Assembly: GCA_038253325.1 (NCBI GenBank) | Contig: JBBSHE010000014.1 | Coordinates: forward strand, 1 to 64,000 | Length of the DNA stretch: 64,000 nt | Reading direction: 5' to 3' | Source of the DNA: JBBSHE01 sp038253325 | GTDB taxonomy: Bacteria; Actinomycetota; Actinomycetes; Propionibacteriales; Nocardioidaceae | Part shown: in pieces, positions 36,721 through 45,267 of the stretch | Numbering within the stretch: the first letter of the stretch is position 1 | How the letters are laid out: each line of letters starts with the position of its first letter | Notes under the pieces: model-generated | Database searches by the model: none | What the model was told of the DNA's origin: nothing | What the model saw: only the letters and a program-made list of their open reading frames with translations | Translations under genes and position numbers: made by a program

Positions 36721-37131
36721 TCACGGAAGCAACGCGCTGGCAGCGTCCCTGCTGGAATCGGCAAGGAACACCCGGCACCGCTGCGCCTCCTCGACGTCGC
36801 CGATGGCCTCGGCTGCGATCGCCAGCGCAGCCAGGGAGCGCAGGAAACCACGGTTCGGCTGATGGCTCCACGGGATCGGTCCGTGACCCTTCCAGCCGCT
36901 GCGTCGCAGCGCGTCGAGCCCGCGGTGATAGCCGGTTCTCGCGTACGCGTACGCCGCGACGTGCTCGTCCGCGGCCAGCGCGGCCTCGGCAAGGCTGGCC
37001 CAGGCGATCGACGAAGCGGGATGCGAGCGCACCGTCTCATCGGCGCTCGTCCCGCCGGCAAGCATTGCAGCAGCTGGGTCGTCGGGAAGCAAGGTGTCGG
37101 GTGGGCCGCCGAGCAGATTGTCGAAAGTCAT
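36721..37131 (-). CDS. DUF3151 protein
   Basis: 136 residues from ATG 37131, with GAGAGGA seven nt upstream. The sequence (DNLLGGPPDTLLPDDPAAAM, ASLAEAALAADEHVAAYAYA, RTGYHRGLDALRRSGWKGHG, IPWSHQPNRGFLRSLAALA) is the conserved actinobacterial DUF3151 family of unknown function, made of TPR-like helices. Orthologues are usually found near fba and purA; here purA is 1.6 kb to the right. It is 4 nt beyond the end of the kinase-like gene, so they are probably one transcript. Confidence 0.9.
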   Translation of the reverse strand: MTFDNLLGGPPDTLLPDDPAAAMLAGGTSADETVRSHPASSIAWASLAEAALAADEHVAAYAYARTGYHRGLDALRRSGWKGHGPIPWSHQPNRGFLRSLAALAIAAEAIGDVEEAQRCRVFLADSSRDAASALLP

Positions 37132-37135
37132 CAGG

Positions 37136-38068
37136 TCATCCTCTCCGATCACCGGGCGATGCCGCCGTCCGGCCGTCGGTCGTGGTCGACGCCAGGACCA
37201 TCCGGTATGCACCCGGCCGCACGACCCAGGTCCGTCGGTGGACCGGTAGTTCCAGCTCGCCGTCGGTGTTGCAGGAGAAGAGCTCACCTTCGATGCTGAC
37301 CCGCCGGACCCGCGCGGTCGTCACCTCCGGGCTCTCGCCCTGGCGTCCGAGCCTGAGCCGCACGGCGTACACCAACCGCGGGACCGGTGAAACCGCGAAC
37401 GACACGATCAGGTCGGCGAAGCCATCGTCGACAATGGCGTCAGGCGTCAGCGGGGTGCCGCCGCCGACGTAGCGGCCGTTGCCGATTCCCACCTGGAGGA
37501 CGCGTCGGCGTCCGCTGCTGATGGCACGGTCATCCCCCACGACCCTGATCTTCAGCCCGTCGGCTTGCAGCCCCGCGATGAGCGCACCGACCAGGTAGCC
37601 GACCTTGCCGAGCCGCGACTTCCAGGATTCGGCGGCGCGACCGGCGTCGGCACCGACACCGACGTGAGTGGCGTTCACGACGACGCTGTCGTCGTCGGCG
37701 ACAAGGATATCGAGCGGTCTCGCCGTCCCGTCGAGGACGAGGCGTGCCGCGTCGCTCGGGTCGAGCGGGATCTCCAAGGTGCGCGCGAGGTCATTTCCCG
37801 TGCCGAGCGGGATCAACCCGAGGACCGGCTCGGCCAGGTCGCCCCGGCGGTGCAGTGCCTGGACGACAGCGTGCAGGCTCCCGTCGCCGCCGACGACCAC
37901 CACGTCACGGCCGGATCTCCCCTCGAGCACCGACCCGAGCGCGTCGCTGTCGGCCGTTGCGCGCACATCGACGTCGGCCCCGGCCTTCAGTACGTCGAGT
38001 GCGCCTTCGACGACATCCTGGTCCCACGATCCCGAGTCCGGGTTGGTGATGACCAAGATCCGCTCCAC
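37136..38068 (-). CDS. Diacylglycerol-kinase-family lipid kinase
   Basis: 310 residues from GTG 38068, preceded by AAGGGTGG. The DAGK catalytic signature is complete: ITNPDSGSWDQD near 6, VVVVGGDGSLHAVVQAL near 58, LGLIPLGTGNDLARTLEIP near 83, and the C-terminal FADLIVSFAVSP and IEGELFSCNTDGEL blocks. Such enzymes phosphorylate diacylglycerol or related lipids (YegS/DagK type). It is transcribed leftward with the DUF3151 gene. Confidence 0.9.
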   Translation of the reverse strand: MERILVITNPDSGSWDQDVVEGALDVLKAGADVDVRATADSDALGSVLEGRSGRDVVVVGGDGSLHAVVQALHRRGDLAEPVLGLIPLGTGNDLARTLEIPLDPSDAARLVLDGTARPLDILVADDDSVVVNATHVGVGADAGRAAESWKSRLGKVGYLVGALIAGLQADGLKIRVVGDDRAISSGRRRVLQVGIGNGRYVGGGTPLTPDAIVDDGFADLIVSFAVSPVPRLVYAVRLRLGRQGESPEVTTARVRRVSIEGELFSCNTDGELELPVHRRTWVVRPGAYRMVLASTTTDGRTAASPGDRRG

Positions 38069-38208
38069 ACCGCCACCCTTGCACGGTCTCGGCTGCGCCA
38101 GCACCCGGCACCGGGAGCAAGATCACACCGCGACCGATGCGCGTCGCTCGGGGCCGATGGACGCCTGTCGCCGACGAGCGCGTCATTGCCGAACCCTCCG
38201 GTGCGGCG

Positions 38209-38214
38209 TAGCGT
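38209..38214 (+). promoter_or_regulatory. -10 element TAGCGT, leaderless gene
   Basis: TAGCGT followed by six bases and the ATG at 38221, without a ribosome site. Confidence 0.45.
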
Positions 38215-38220
38215 CGACTC

Positions 38221-38628
38221 ATGCCCGAAGCCGTCGCGATGGTGTTACTCACGGCGCTGGTGACGGGCATCGTGGCCACGGTGTTCTGGCTCGTGAGCCG
38301 GTTCAACCCGATCTCGGAGCGGCTCGAGCAGGCGTGGTGGCGCCGTCAGCACCCGCAGGAGGTGGCAGCCGGTAACGCGCATCCCATCGAGGAGCTGGCT
38401 CGTGACCTCCGCCGGCTGCGCAGGTCACTCACCATGGTCGACGTCGGCGTACCGATGGCTCGTCGGCGCGGCATCGTCCTTGCGTACGACGATGTCCTCT
38501 GCGAGGTCGCCCACTGCCTGGAGGTGCCGCACATGATCGTGGACCTGCCGCTCGGCTCCGATCGTGACCTCGAGCGACTGCGGGTCGAGTCGTGCCTCGA
38601 GGCCGCCGGTGTGCCGCTCGACCCCTGA
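38221..38628 (+). CDS. Membrane-anchored conserved hypothetical protein
   Basis: 135 residues. One N-terminal transmembrane helix (VAMVLLTALVTGIVATVFWL, residues 5-24) is followed by a cytoplasmic charged domain with HPIEELARDLRRLRRSL, DVGVPMARRRGIVLAYDDVL and LGSDRDLERLRVESCLEAAG. I do not recognise a domain. It sits directly before purA in the same direction, 81 nt away, with its own apparent leaderless start. Confidence 0.75.
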   Translation: MPEAVAMVLLTALVTGIVATVFWLVSRFNPISERLEQAWWRRQHPQEVAAGNAHPIEELARDLRRLRRSLTMVDVGVPMARRRGIVLAYDDVLCEVAHCLEVPHMIVDLPLGSDRDLERLRVESCLEAAGVPLDP

Positions 38629-38709
38629 TCACCGTCGCACGGACGGGCCGTGATCACCCTCCTCGGTAGACTCCCCGGTCTGTGACCGACCCGACCGGGA
38701 GGTGTGACG

Positions 38710-39993
38710 ATGCCCGCGGTCGTTATCGTCGGCGCTCAGTGGGGCGACGAGGGAAAGGGCAAGGCGACCGACCAACTCGGTGACCGTGTGGACTTCGTCG
38801 TCAAGTTCAACGGAGGCAACAACGCCGGCCACACCGTCGTCATCGAGGACGAGACCTACGCGTTGCACCTGCTGCCGAGCGGCATCCTCACCCCCGAGGT
38901 CGTGCCGGTGATCGGGAACGGCGTCGTGATCGATCTCGAGGTGCTCTTCGCGGAGCTCGCTGACCTAACCGCCCGCGGCGTCGACGTGTCACGGCTGGTG
39001 ATCAGCGCCAACGCACACGTCATCCCGAGCTACAACCGCGACATGGACAAGGTCACCGAACGGTTCCTCGGCTCTCGAAGGCTGGGCACGACTGGCCGGG
39101 GGATCGGCCCGACGTACGCCGACAAGATGAATCGGATCGGGATCCGGGTCCAGGACCTGTTCGACCCGAAGATCCTTCAGCAGAAGGTCGAGGCGGTGCT
39201 CGAGTACAAAAACCAGGTGCTCGCCAAGATCTACAACCGTCGCGCAGTCGAGCCCGGCGACGTCGTCGAGCATCTGCTGTCGTACGCCGATCGGCTCCGC
39301 CCGATGATCGCGGACACCTCCCTGCTCCTGTCGAGGGCTCTCGACGACGACGCGATCGTGCTGCTCGAGGCCGGCCAGGCGACGCTGCTCGACGTCGACC
39401 ACGGCACGTACCCGTTCGTCACGTCCTCGAATGCGACCGCAGGCGGCGCCTGCACCGGTTCAGGGATCCCACCGGGCCGGATCGACCGGGTGGTTGCGAT
39501 CATCAAGGCCTACACCACCCGAGTCGGCGAGGGACCATTCCCGACCGAGCTGTTCGACGACCACGGTGCGTACTTGCGCAAGCAGGGGTGGGAGTACGGA
39601 ACCACGACCGGTCGGCCGCGCCGGTGCGGATGGTTCGATGCAGTACTTGGGCGATACGCGGTACGTGTCAACGGCGTCACCGACTTCGTGCTCACGAAGC
39701 TCGACGTGCTGACGGGCCTTGACCAGGTGCCGGTCTGCATTGCGTACGAGGTCGACGGTGAGCGGCACGACGAGATCCCGATGACCCAGACGGACTTCCA
39801 CCATGCCCGACCGGTCTACGAGTACTTTCCCGGGTGGTGGGAGGACATCTCGTCCTGCCGTACGTTCGACGAGCTGCCGAAGGCGGCCCGGGAGTACGTG
39901 GACGCGGTTGAAGCGATGATCGGAAAACCCATCGCTGTCATCGGGGTTGGGCCCGGTCGCGACGAGTCGATCGTGGTCCGCGACCTGATCTGA
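38710..39993 (+). CDS. purA: Adenylosuccinate synthetase
   Basis: 427 residues from ATG 38710, with GGGAGG seven nt upstream (GTG 38704 is too close to that site). It uses GTP and aspartate to turn IMP into adenylosuccinate. Signatures: VGAQWGDEGKGKATDQLG at 7, FNGGNNAGHTVV near 35, GTTGRGIGPTYADK near 125, VTSSNATAGGACTGSGIPP near 238 and the C-terminal IAVIGVGPGRDESIV. A TAGACT -10 hexamer at 38667 gives a short leader. Confidence 0.97.
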   Translation: MPAVVIVGAQWGDEGKGKATDQLGDRVDFVVKFNGGNNAGHTVVIEDETYALHLLPSGILTPEVVPVIGNGVVIDLEVLFAELADLTARGVDVSRLVISANAHVIPSYNRDMDKVTERFLGSRRLGTTGRGIGPTYADKMNRIGIRVQDLFDPKILQQKVEAVLEYKNQVLAKIYNRRAVEPGDVVEHLLSYADRLRPMIADTSLLLSRALDDDAIVLLEAGQATLLDVDHGTYPFVTSSNATAGGACTGSGIPPGRIDRVVAIIKAYTTRVGEGPFPTELFDDHGAYLRKQGWEYGTTTGRPRRCGWFDAVLGRYAVRVNGVTDFVLTKLDVLTGLDQVPVCIAYEVDGERHDEIPMTQTDFHHARPVYEYFPGWWEDISSCRTFDELPKAAREYVDAVEAMIGKPIAVIGVGPGRDESIVVRDLI

Positions 39994-40024
39994 TCCACGT
40001 GGGTGTGGCGCGAGGAGGTCTGGT

Positions 40025-41269
40025 GTGAAGGTCCTGGTGGTTGGCTCGGGCGGGCGTGAGCACGCGATCGTACGGGCCCTCGCGCGTGACCCGGACGCCA
40101 CCGAGCTGCATGCGGCGCCGGGGAACCCAGGAATCGGCCACCACGCCTGCTTGCACGCCGTCGATGCGCTTGACGGTGCGGCCGTCGCAGCGCTCGCCGC
40201 AGACCTGGACGCCGACCTCGTCGTGGTGGGGCCCGAGGCGCCGCTGGTCGCCGGCGTGGCCGATGCCGTACGCAGTGCCGGCATCGCGTGCTTCGGTCCG
40301 AGCCGAGCAGCTGCTGTGCTCGAAGGCAGCAAGGCGTTCGCCAAGCAGGTGATGGCCTCGGCCGGGGTGCCGACCGCGAGGTCGTACGTCTGCGACGACG
40401 GCGAGCAGGTTGCCCGAGCGCTGGATGCATTCGGACCGCCGTACGTGGTCAAGGACGACGGGCTCGCCGCCGGAAAGGGGGTCGTCGTCACGTCGGACCG
40501 TGGCCGGGCAGAGCGGCACGCGGCCTCCTGCGGACGCGTCGTCGTCGAGGAGTACCTGGACGGACCGGAACTGTCGTTGTTCGCGGTTTGCGACGGACGG
40601 AGCGTCGTCCCGATGCGACCGGCGCAGGACTTCAAGCGGTTGCTCGATGGTGACGAGGGTCCGAACACCGGGGGCATGGGCGCATACACGCCGTTGCCGT
40701 GGTTACCGGGTGGTCTCGTCGACGACGTACGCGAGCGGGTGCTGCAGCCGACCGTGGAGGAGATGGCGCGGCGCGGCGCGCCGTTCACCGGCCTGCTGTA
40801 TGCGGGCCTGGCCATCACGAGTCACGGCGTACGCGTCGTGGAGTTCAACGTACGGTTCGGTGATCCCGAGACCCAAGCCCTGCTCGCGCTTCTCGAAACC
40901 CCGCTGGGAGGTGTCCTGCTCGCCGCCGCCGAGGGACGACTCGACCAGGTCGGCCCGTTGCGATGGCGCGACGGCGCGGCGGTGGCGGTCGTGATGGCGG
41001 CAGCAGGGTACCCGGACGCGCCTCGTGGCGGTGATCTGATCGACGGGCTCGATGCCGTCGCACGCCTCGACGAGACGTTCGTTCTGCACGCGGGCACGCG
41101 TCTTCACGGTGACGACATCGTCACGTCGGGCGGTCGTGTCCTCGCGGTCACGGCCCTCGGCCCGGACCTTGCAACCACTCGCGCACGGGCTTACGACGGC
41201 GTACACCGGATCGCGTTCGACGGCGCCCAATGGCGCAGCGACATAGCCGAGGAGGCCGCCCGCGGATGA
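40025..41269 (+). CDS. purD: Phosphoribosylamine-glycine ligase
   Basis: 414 residues, GTG 40025 with GAGGAGG upstream. ATP-grasp enzyme making GAR from PRA and glycine, second step of purine synthesis. Signatures: VLVVGSGGREHAIVRALA at 3, VVVGPEAPLVAGVAD near 65, VKDDGLAAGKGVVVTSD near 143, DGDEGPNTGGMGAYTP near 205 and VVEFNVRFGDPETQALLALL near 275. Slightly shorter than E. coli PurD (429). A GNAT gene overlaps its stop. Confidence 0.97.
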   Translation: MKVLVVGSGGREHAIVRALARDPDATELHAAPGNPGIGHHACLHAVDALDGAAVAALAADLDADLVVVGPEAPLVAGVADAVRSAGIACFGPSRAAAVLEGSKAFAKQVMASAGVPTARSYVCDDGEQVARALDAFGPPYVVKDDGLAAGKGVVVTSDRGRAERHAASCGRVVVEEYLDGPELSLFAVCDGRSVVPMRPAQDFKRLLDGDEGPNTGGMGAYTPLPWLPGGLVDDVRERVLQPTVEEMARRGAPFTGLLYAGLAITSHGVRVVEFNVRFGDPETQALLALLETPLGGVLLAAAEGRLDQVGPLRWRDGAAVAVVMAAAGYPDAPRGGDLIDGLDAVARLDETFVLHAGTRLHGDDIVTSGGRVLAVTALGPDLATTRARAYDGVHRIAFDGAQWRSDIAEEAARG

Positions 41270-42006
41270 CCCGACCGTCGCCACCTTCCGACCTCGAGCT
41301 GCTCGTCACCGAGTGCGACGTCTTGTGGGGCGACCAAACCCGCGGGCGGGACGGGGAGCAGCCAACGGCTTCGGTTCTCGTGTCACGGTCCGGCACGGCC
41401 TTGGTCCCCGGGCCGGACCTCGTCGCACCGGTGCGTTCGCGGCTGCGCGGAATCGTCGTCGACGCACCGGGTGGCGACGGCACCGAGCGGGGCGTTGCGC
41501 CGCCGATTGTCAATACGTGCCGCGGTATCCTCGAGCAGGCGATCGGCCCGATCCACGTCTCGGGTGGTCCGAGCTATCTGGTCGAGCCGCCGTTGGAGTC
41601 GAGCGCGAGTCTGCCGGTGCTCAGATCCGGGTGTCCGGGAGATGCGCGCCTTCTCCGCGATGCGCGCCCAGACACCTGGGAGGCGGGCGAGTGGACCGAG
41701 CTTCTCGACGGGCAGTCGGGTCCGTGGGCCGTGCTGGTAGACCACGATCTCGTGGTCGCGGTCTGCCACACGCCGCGCGACGCCCCGTCTGGTGTCGAGG
41801 GCGGGATCTGGACGCACCCCGAGTTCCGCGGGCGCGGGTACGCCGCTGCGGTGACCGCCGAGTGGGCGAACCTGCTGGCCGACCGCGGGCGGACGTTGTT
41901 CTACAGCACAGCTGCCGACAACCGAGCCTCCCAGCGGGTGGCCGATCGGCTCGGGCTGCGTGAGATCGGCTGGATCTGGCAGCTGAGGCCGCCGACGACC
42001 ACCTGA
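41266..42006 (+). CDS. GNAT-family N-acetyltransferase
   Basis: 246 residues; ATG 41266 overlaps the purD stop (ATGA), indicating coupling. The C-terminal 100 residues hold the GNAT core, with the acetyl-CoA loop WTHPEFRGRGYAAAVTAEWA near 190 and ADNRASQRVADRLGLREIG near 222. The N-terminal half is variable and may bind the substrate. Substrate unknown. Confidence 0.85.
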   Translation: MTRPSPPSDLELLVTECDVLWGDQTRGRDGEQPTASVLVSRSGTALVPGPDLVAPVRSRLRGIVVDAPGGDGTERGVAPPIVNTCRGILEQAIGPIHVSGGPSYLVEPPLESSASLPVLRSGCPGDARLLRDARPDTWEAGEWTELLDGQSGPWAVLVDHDLVVAVCHTPRDAPSGVEGGIWTHPEFRGRGYAAAVTAEWANLLADRGRTLFYSTAADNRASQRVADRLGLREIGWIWQLRPPTTT

Positions 42007-42034
42007 TGACATTCGGGGACAGGAGTCGACTCGT

Positions 42035-43021
42035 CTACTCGCCGGGTGCCGGCTCGCCGGGCGGGCCAGGGTCAGCCGCACCCGCGCGCTCGTCTCGGGC
42101 GGCCCACTCCAGCAGCGGTTCGATCGAGAACACCGCGTCGTCGATGCCCGCGTGGAGATCGCCGAGCTCCGTGAACCTGCCAGGCACCGTCTCGATCGTG
42201 AAGTCGGTGGGCTGCACGTCGTCGATCTCGTGCCAACCGATCGGCGTCGAGACCCTGGCGTCCGGGACGCCACGCACCGAGTAGGCGCTGGCAATCGTGT
42301 GATCGCGGGCGTTCTGGTTGTAGTCGACGAACAGGGTCGTTGGGTCGCGGTCCTTGCGCCACCAGGTCGTTGTCACGTCGTCGGATGCCCGGCGTTCCAC
42401 CTCGTGGGCGAATGCCCACGCGGCCCGGCGTACCTCCGAGAAGCCGTACTGCGGGTCGATCCGGACATAGATGTGCAGCCCTTTGCCGCCGGACGTCTTC
42501 GGCCAGCCGACGGCTCCGAGCTCGTCGAGAACCTCGTGCGCGACGTGCGCCACGCGCCGAACGGTCTCGAAGTCGCATTCGGGCATCGGATCGAGGTCGA
42601 TCCGCCACTCGTCGGGTTTCTCGGTGTCCGCCCGGCGGGAGTTCCACGGGTGGAACTCGACGGTGGACATCTGGACAGCCCAGACGACGCTCGCGAGCTC
42701 GGTGACGCACAGCTCGTACGCATGCCGACCGTAGCGCGGGAACTCGACGCGCACGGTCTCCAGCCACGGCGGCGCACCGTGCGGCACGCGTTTCTGGTGC
42801 ACCTTCTCGCCGCTGATCCCGGTAGGGAAGCGGTGCATCATGCACGGACGCTCGCGAAGCGCACGGACGATCCCGTCGCCGACACTGAGGTAGTACTGGA
42901 CGAGGTCGAGCTTCGTCGCGCCGCGCTGCGGGAAGTAGACACGATCTGGGTTGGAGACCCGCACGACGTGCGGCCCGACCTCCACCTCAACAGCAGGCGA
43001 CTTCGATCCAGCGCTTGCCAT
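42035..43021 (-). CDS. LigD-type polymerase/primase domain protein
   Basis: 328 residues from ATG 43021, which lies seven nt after a TAGTTT -10 hexamer. It is a stand-alone archaeo-eukaryotic primase (PrimPol/LigD POL) domain: DRVYFPQRGATKLDLVQYYL near 27, the catalytic DLDP near 145, KTSGGKGLHIYVRI near 182 and NARDHTIASAYSVRG near 243. In LigD this domain fills gaps during non-homologous end joining; no ligase or Ku gene is in the window, so its partner is elsewhere or it acts alone in repair. Confidence 0.9.
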   Translation of the reverse strand: MASAGSKSPAVEVEVGPHVVRVSNPDRVYFPQRGATKLDLVQYYLSVGDGIVRALRERPCMMHRFPTGISGEKVHQKRVPHGAPPWLETVRVEFPRYGRHAYELCVTELASVVWAVQMSTVEFHPWNSRRADTEKPDEWRIDLDPMPECDFETVRRVAHVAHEVLDELGAVGWPKTSGGKGLHIYVRIDPQYGFSEVRRAAWAFAHEVERRASDDVTTTWWRKDRDPTTLFVDYNQNARDHTIASAYSVRGVPDARVSTPIGWHEIDDVQPTDFTIETVPGRFTELGDLHAGIDDAVFSIEPLLEWAARDERAGAADPGPPGEPAPGE

Positions 43022-43028
43022 GTCGATC

Positions 43029-43034
43029 AAACTA
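43029..43034 (-). promoter_or_regulatory. -10 element TAGTTT for the polymerase gene
   Basis: TAGTTT on the minus strand ends seven bases before ATG 43021. Its TAG is also the stop codon of the upstream GNAT gene (43032-43034), a neat overlap of stop and promoter. Confidence 0.5.
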
Positions 43035-43556
43035 CCGACAACGGGAGATCCAGCGAACCTCGCCGTCGACGGTCACGTCACTGGGTTCCATGCCGAGGTG
43101 CTCCGCCACGCCGATCGACCCCGCATGGTAGGGGTGGATGTGTGCGACGAAGGTCCGGACGTCGCGTCCTCGGAGCCACTCCACCAGGCCGGTGGCAGCC
43201 TCCCGGGCATACCCCCGATGCTGGTGGGAGACGGCCACTACCCAGGAGATCTCAGCCGTGGGCGCTCCGGCGTCGTCGTGCACCGTCGCTTGCACGGTAC
43301 CGAGGACGCCTCCGCTCTCGCGGTGACGGATGATCCAATTCAGCCAACCCTGCTGTCCGTCGGCCGGTCCCGTGATCTGACGGGCGTACCGCTCCCGAAG
43401 CTCCTCGAGCTCAGGCGGCCGTCCGCCGATGAACTCGTACAGGTCCTCGTCAGCGAGAACCAGCGTCATCTCGTCGGCGTGTTCGACACGCAGCGGCTCG
43501 AGGGTCAACCGCCTCGTTCGGATCAGCTCTGCAAGGGGCCAGCCTCGATAGATCAC
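43032..43556 (-). CDS. GNAT-family N-acetyltransferase
   Basis: 174 residues from GTG 43556, seven nt after TACGGT (leaderless). It resembles the RimJ/RimL-like branch: LIRTRRLTLEPLRVEHADEM at the start, GGVLGTVQATVHDD near 84, AEISWVVAVSHQHRGYAREA near 100 with the acetyl-CoA loop, and HPYHAGSIGVAEHLGME near 142. Substrate unknown. Directly followed by the polymerase gene. Confidence 0.85.
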   Translation of the reverse strand: MIYRGWPLAELIRTRRLTLEPLRVEHADEMTLVLADEDLYEFIGGRPPELEELRERYARQITGPADGQQGWLNWIIRHRESGGVLGTVQATVHDDAGAPTAEISWVVAVSHQHRGYAREAATGLVEWLRGRDVRTFVAHIHPYHAGSIGVAEHLGMEPSDVTVDGEVRWISRCR

Positions 43557-43563
43557 GTGGCCC

Positions 43564-43569
43564 ACCGTA
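43564..43569 (-). promoter_or_regulatory. -10 element TACGGT, leaderless GNAT gene
   Basis: TACGGT on the minus strand is followed by seven bases and GTG 43556; no ribosome site. Confidence 0.45.
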
Positions 43570-43686
43570 GATCGGCGACCTCCGCACGTAGACACACTGG
43601 CGGCCCGGATGCTCTGGTTGCTGGTCGATCAGGGACGTGGACGAGCCGATTCCCGCAGCGGACGTCGACTGCGCGAGAATGGGTTG

Positions 43687-45123
43687 GTGACCTCCGGAGC
43701 GATCCCCAATGTGCTCGCCGTCCGTTATGCGTCCCCGGAGCTGACCCGGATCTGGTCGGCACGGCACAAGATCGTGCTCGAGCGACGGCTCTGGATCACG
43801 GTCCTCGAGGCGCAACGCGAGCTTGGTGTCGACGTACCTGCCGGCGTTGTCGAGGCGTACGAGCGCGTGGTCGACCAGGTCGACCTCGACTCGATCGCCG
43901 AGCGCGAACGCCGCACGAAGCACGACGTCAAGGCCCGGGTCGAAGAGTTCTCGGCGCTCGCGGGGCACCAGCACATCCACAAGGGGATGACCAGCCGCGA
44001 CATCACCGAGAACGTCGAGCAGGTGCAGATCCTTGCGTCGCTCGACCTGGTCCGGACCAAGACAATCGCCACCCTGGCCCGTCTCGCCGAGCTCGCGAGC
44101 CAGTATGCAGAGACGGTCCTGACGGGCCGGTCGCACAATGTGCCAGCCCAGGTGACCACTCTCGGCAAACGGTTCGCCACGATCGCCGACGAGCTGCTGA
44201 TCGCGTTCCAACGTCTCGAGGAGCTGATCGCGCGGTACCCGCTCCGAGGTATCAAGGGACCCGTGGGTACGTCCCAGGACCAGCTCGACCTGCTCGACGG
44301 TGACGCGGCCAAGCTCGCCGAGCTCGAACACCGGGTCGCAGAGCATCTCCGTCCCGGCTCCGGAAACGTCCTGACCAGCACCGGCCAGATCTATCCCCGA
44401 AGCCTCGACTTCGACGTCGTCTCGGCACTGGTCCAGCTCGGCGCGGCGCCCAGCAACCTGGCCACCACGCTCCGGCTGATGGCCGGACACGATCTCGTGA
44501 CGGAAGGGTTCCAACCCGGCCAGGTCGGCTCGAGCGCGATGCCGCACAAGATGAACACCCGCTCGTCGGAGCGGGTCAACGGGCTCGCGGTGATCCTGCG
44601 CGGCTACCTGTCCATGGTCGGCGAGCTGGCCGGAGACCAGTGGAACGAGGGGGACGTGTCGTGTTCCGTCGTCCGCCGGGTCGCGATACCTGATGCCTTC
44701 TATGCCATCGACGCGATGTACGAGACGATCCTGACCGTTCTGGGCAGCTTCGCGGCGTTCCCCGCGGTCATCGAGCGGGAGCTCGCCCGCAACCTGCCGT
44801 TCCTGACGACGACGCGGGTGCTGATGGCGGCCGTACGTCGAGGGGTGGGTCGTGAGACCGCGCACGAGGCGATCAGCGAGCACGCGGTCGCGGTGGCGCT
44901 CGAGATGCGGGACAAGGGCGTCGACGGAAGTGACCTGCTCGACCGGCTCGCCGCCGACGACCGGCTTCAGCTGTCGCGCAGCGAGCTGGCGGGCGTGGTG
45001 GCCGATCCGCTGTCGTTCACGGGCGCGGCCGCAAAGCAGGTCGCGGACGTCGTCGCCCGAATCGACGCTTTGGTATCCGCCAACCCGGAGGTCGCGGCGT
45101 ACCGCCCCCGCGCCATTATCTGA
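43687..45123 (+). CDS. purB: Adenylosuccinate lyase
   Basis: 478 residues from GTG 43687; an upstream extension to 43609 lacks family similarity. It removes fumarate from SAICAR and from adenylosuccinate. Signatures: IHKGMTSRDITENVEQ near 97, TVLTGRSHNVPAQVTTLGK near 140, the superfamily motif GSSAMPHKMNTRSSERVNG near 280, and VLMAAVRRGVGRETAHEAI near 375. GAGAAT six nt before the GTG may be a weak -10 for a leaderless mRNA. A tandem hairpin repeat starts at its stop codon. Confidence 0.96.
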   Translation: MTSGAIPNVLAVRYASPELTRIWSARHKIVLERRLWITVLEAQRELGVDVPAGVVEAYERVVDQVDLDSIAERERRTKHDVKARVEEFSALAGHQHIHKGMTSRDITENVEQVQILASLDLVRTKTIATLARLAELASQYAETVLTGRSHNVPAQVTTLGKRFATIADELLIAFQRLEELIARYPLRGIKGPVGTSQDQLDLLDGDAAKLAELEHRVAEHLRPGSGNVLTSTGQIYPRSLDFDVVSALVQLGAAPSNLATTLRLMAGHDLVTEGFQPGQVGSSAMPHKMNTRSSERVNGLAVILRGYLSMVGELAGDQWNEGDVSCSVVRRVAIPDAFYAIDAMYETILTVLGSFAAFPAVIERELARNLPFLTTTRVLMAAVRRGVGRETAHEAISEHAVAVALEMRDKGVDGSDLLDRLAADDRLQLSRSELAGVVADPLSFTGAAAKQVADVVARIDALVSANPEVAAYRPRAII

Positions 45124-45244
45124 CCAACCCTGGACTTGTCGGCGCCTCACGAGGTGATGACCCCGTGACGTACCGACAAGTCTGACCAACCCTGGACTTG
45201 TCGGCGCCTCACGAGGTGATGACCCCGTGACGTACCGACAAGTC
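45121..45244. repeat. 62-bp tandem duplication carrying inverted-repeat family B (copies 1 and 2)
   Basis: 45121-45182 is repeated exactly at 45183-45244. Each unit contains ACTTGTCGG ... CCGACAAGT arms (48 nt from arm to arm: 45134-45181 and 45196-45243). The first unit includes the purB stop codon, so duplication happened after insertion of the hairpin. A third, diverged copy is at 47731. Confidence 0.95.
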
Positions 45245-45267
45245 GAGGGGATGGGAGGATTTCCGAT

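Noticed and set aside
45121..45244. A riboswitch before purC
   Set aside because: The structure is an exact duplication of a mobile-looking hairpin that also occurs after an acyl-CoA synthetase gene; no purine or other known aptamer core is visible.
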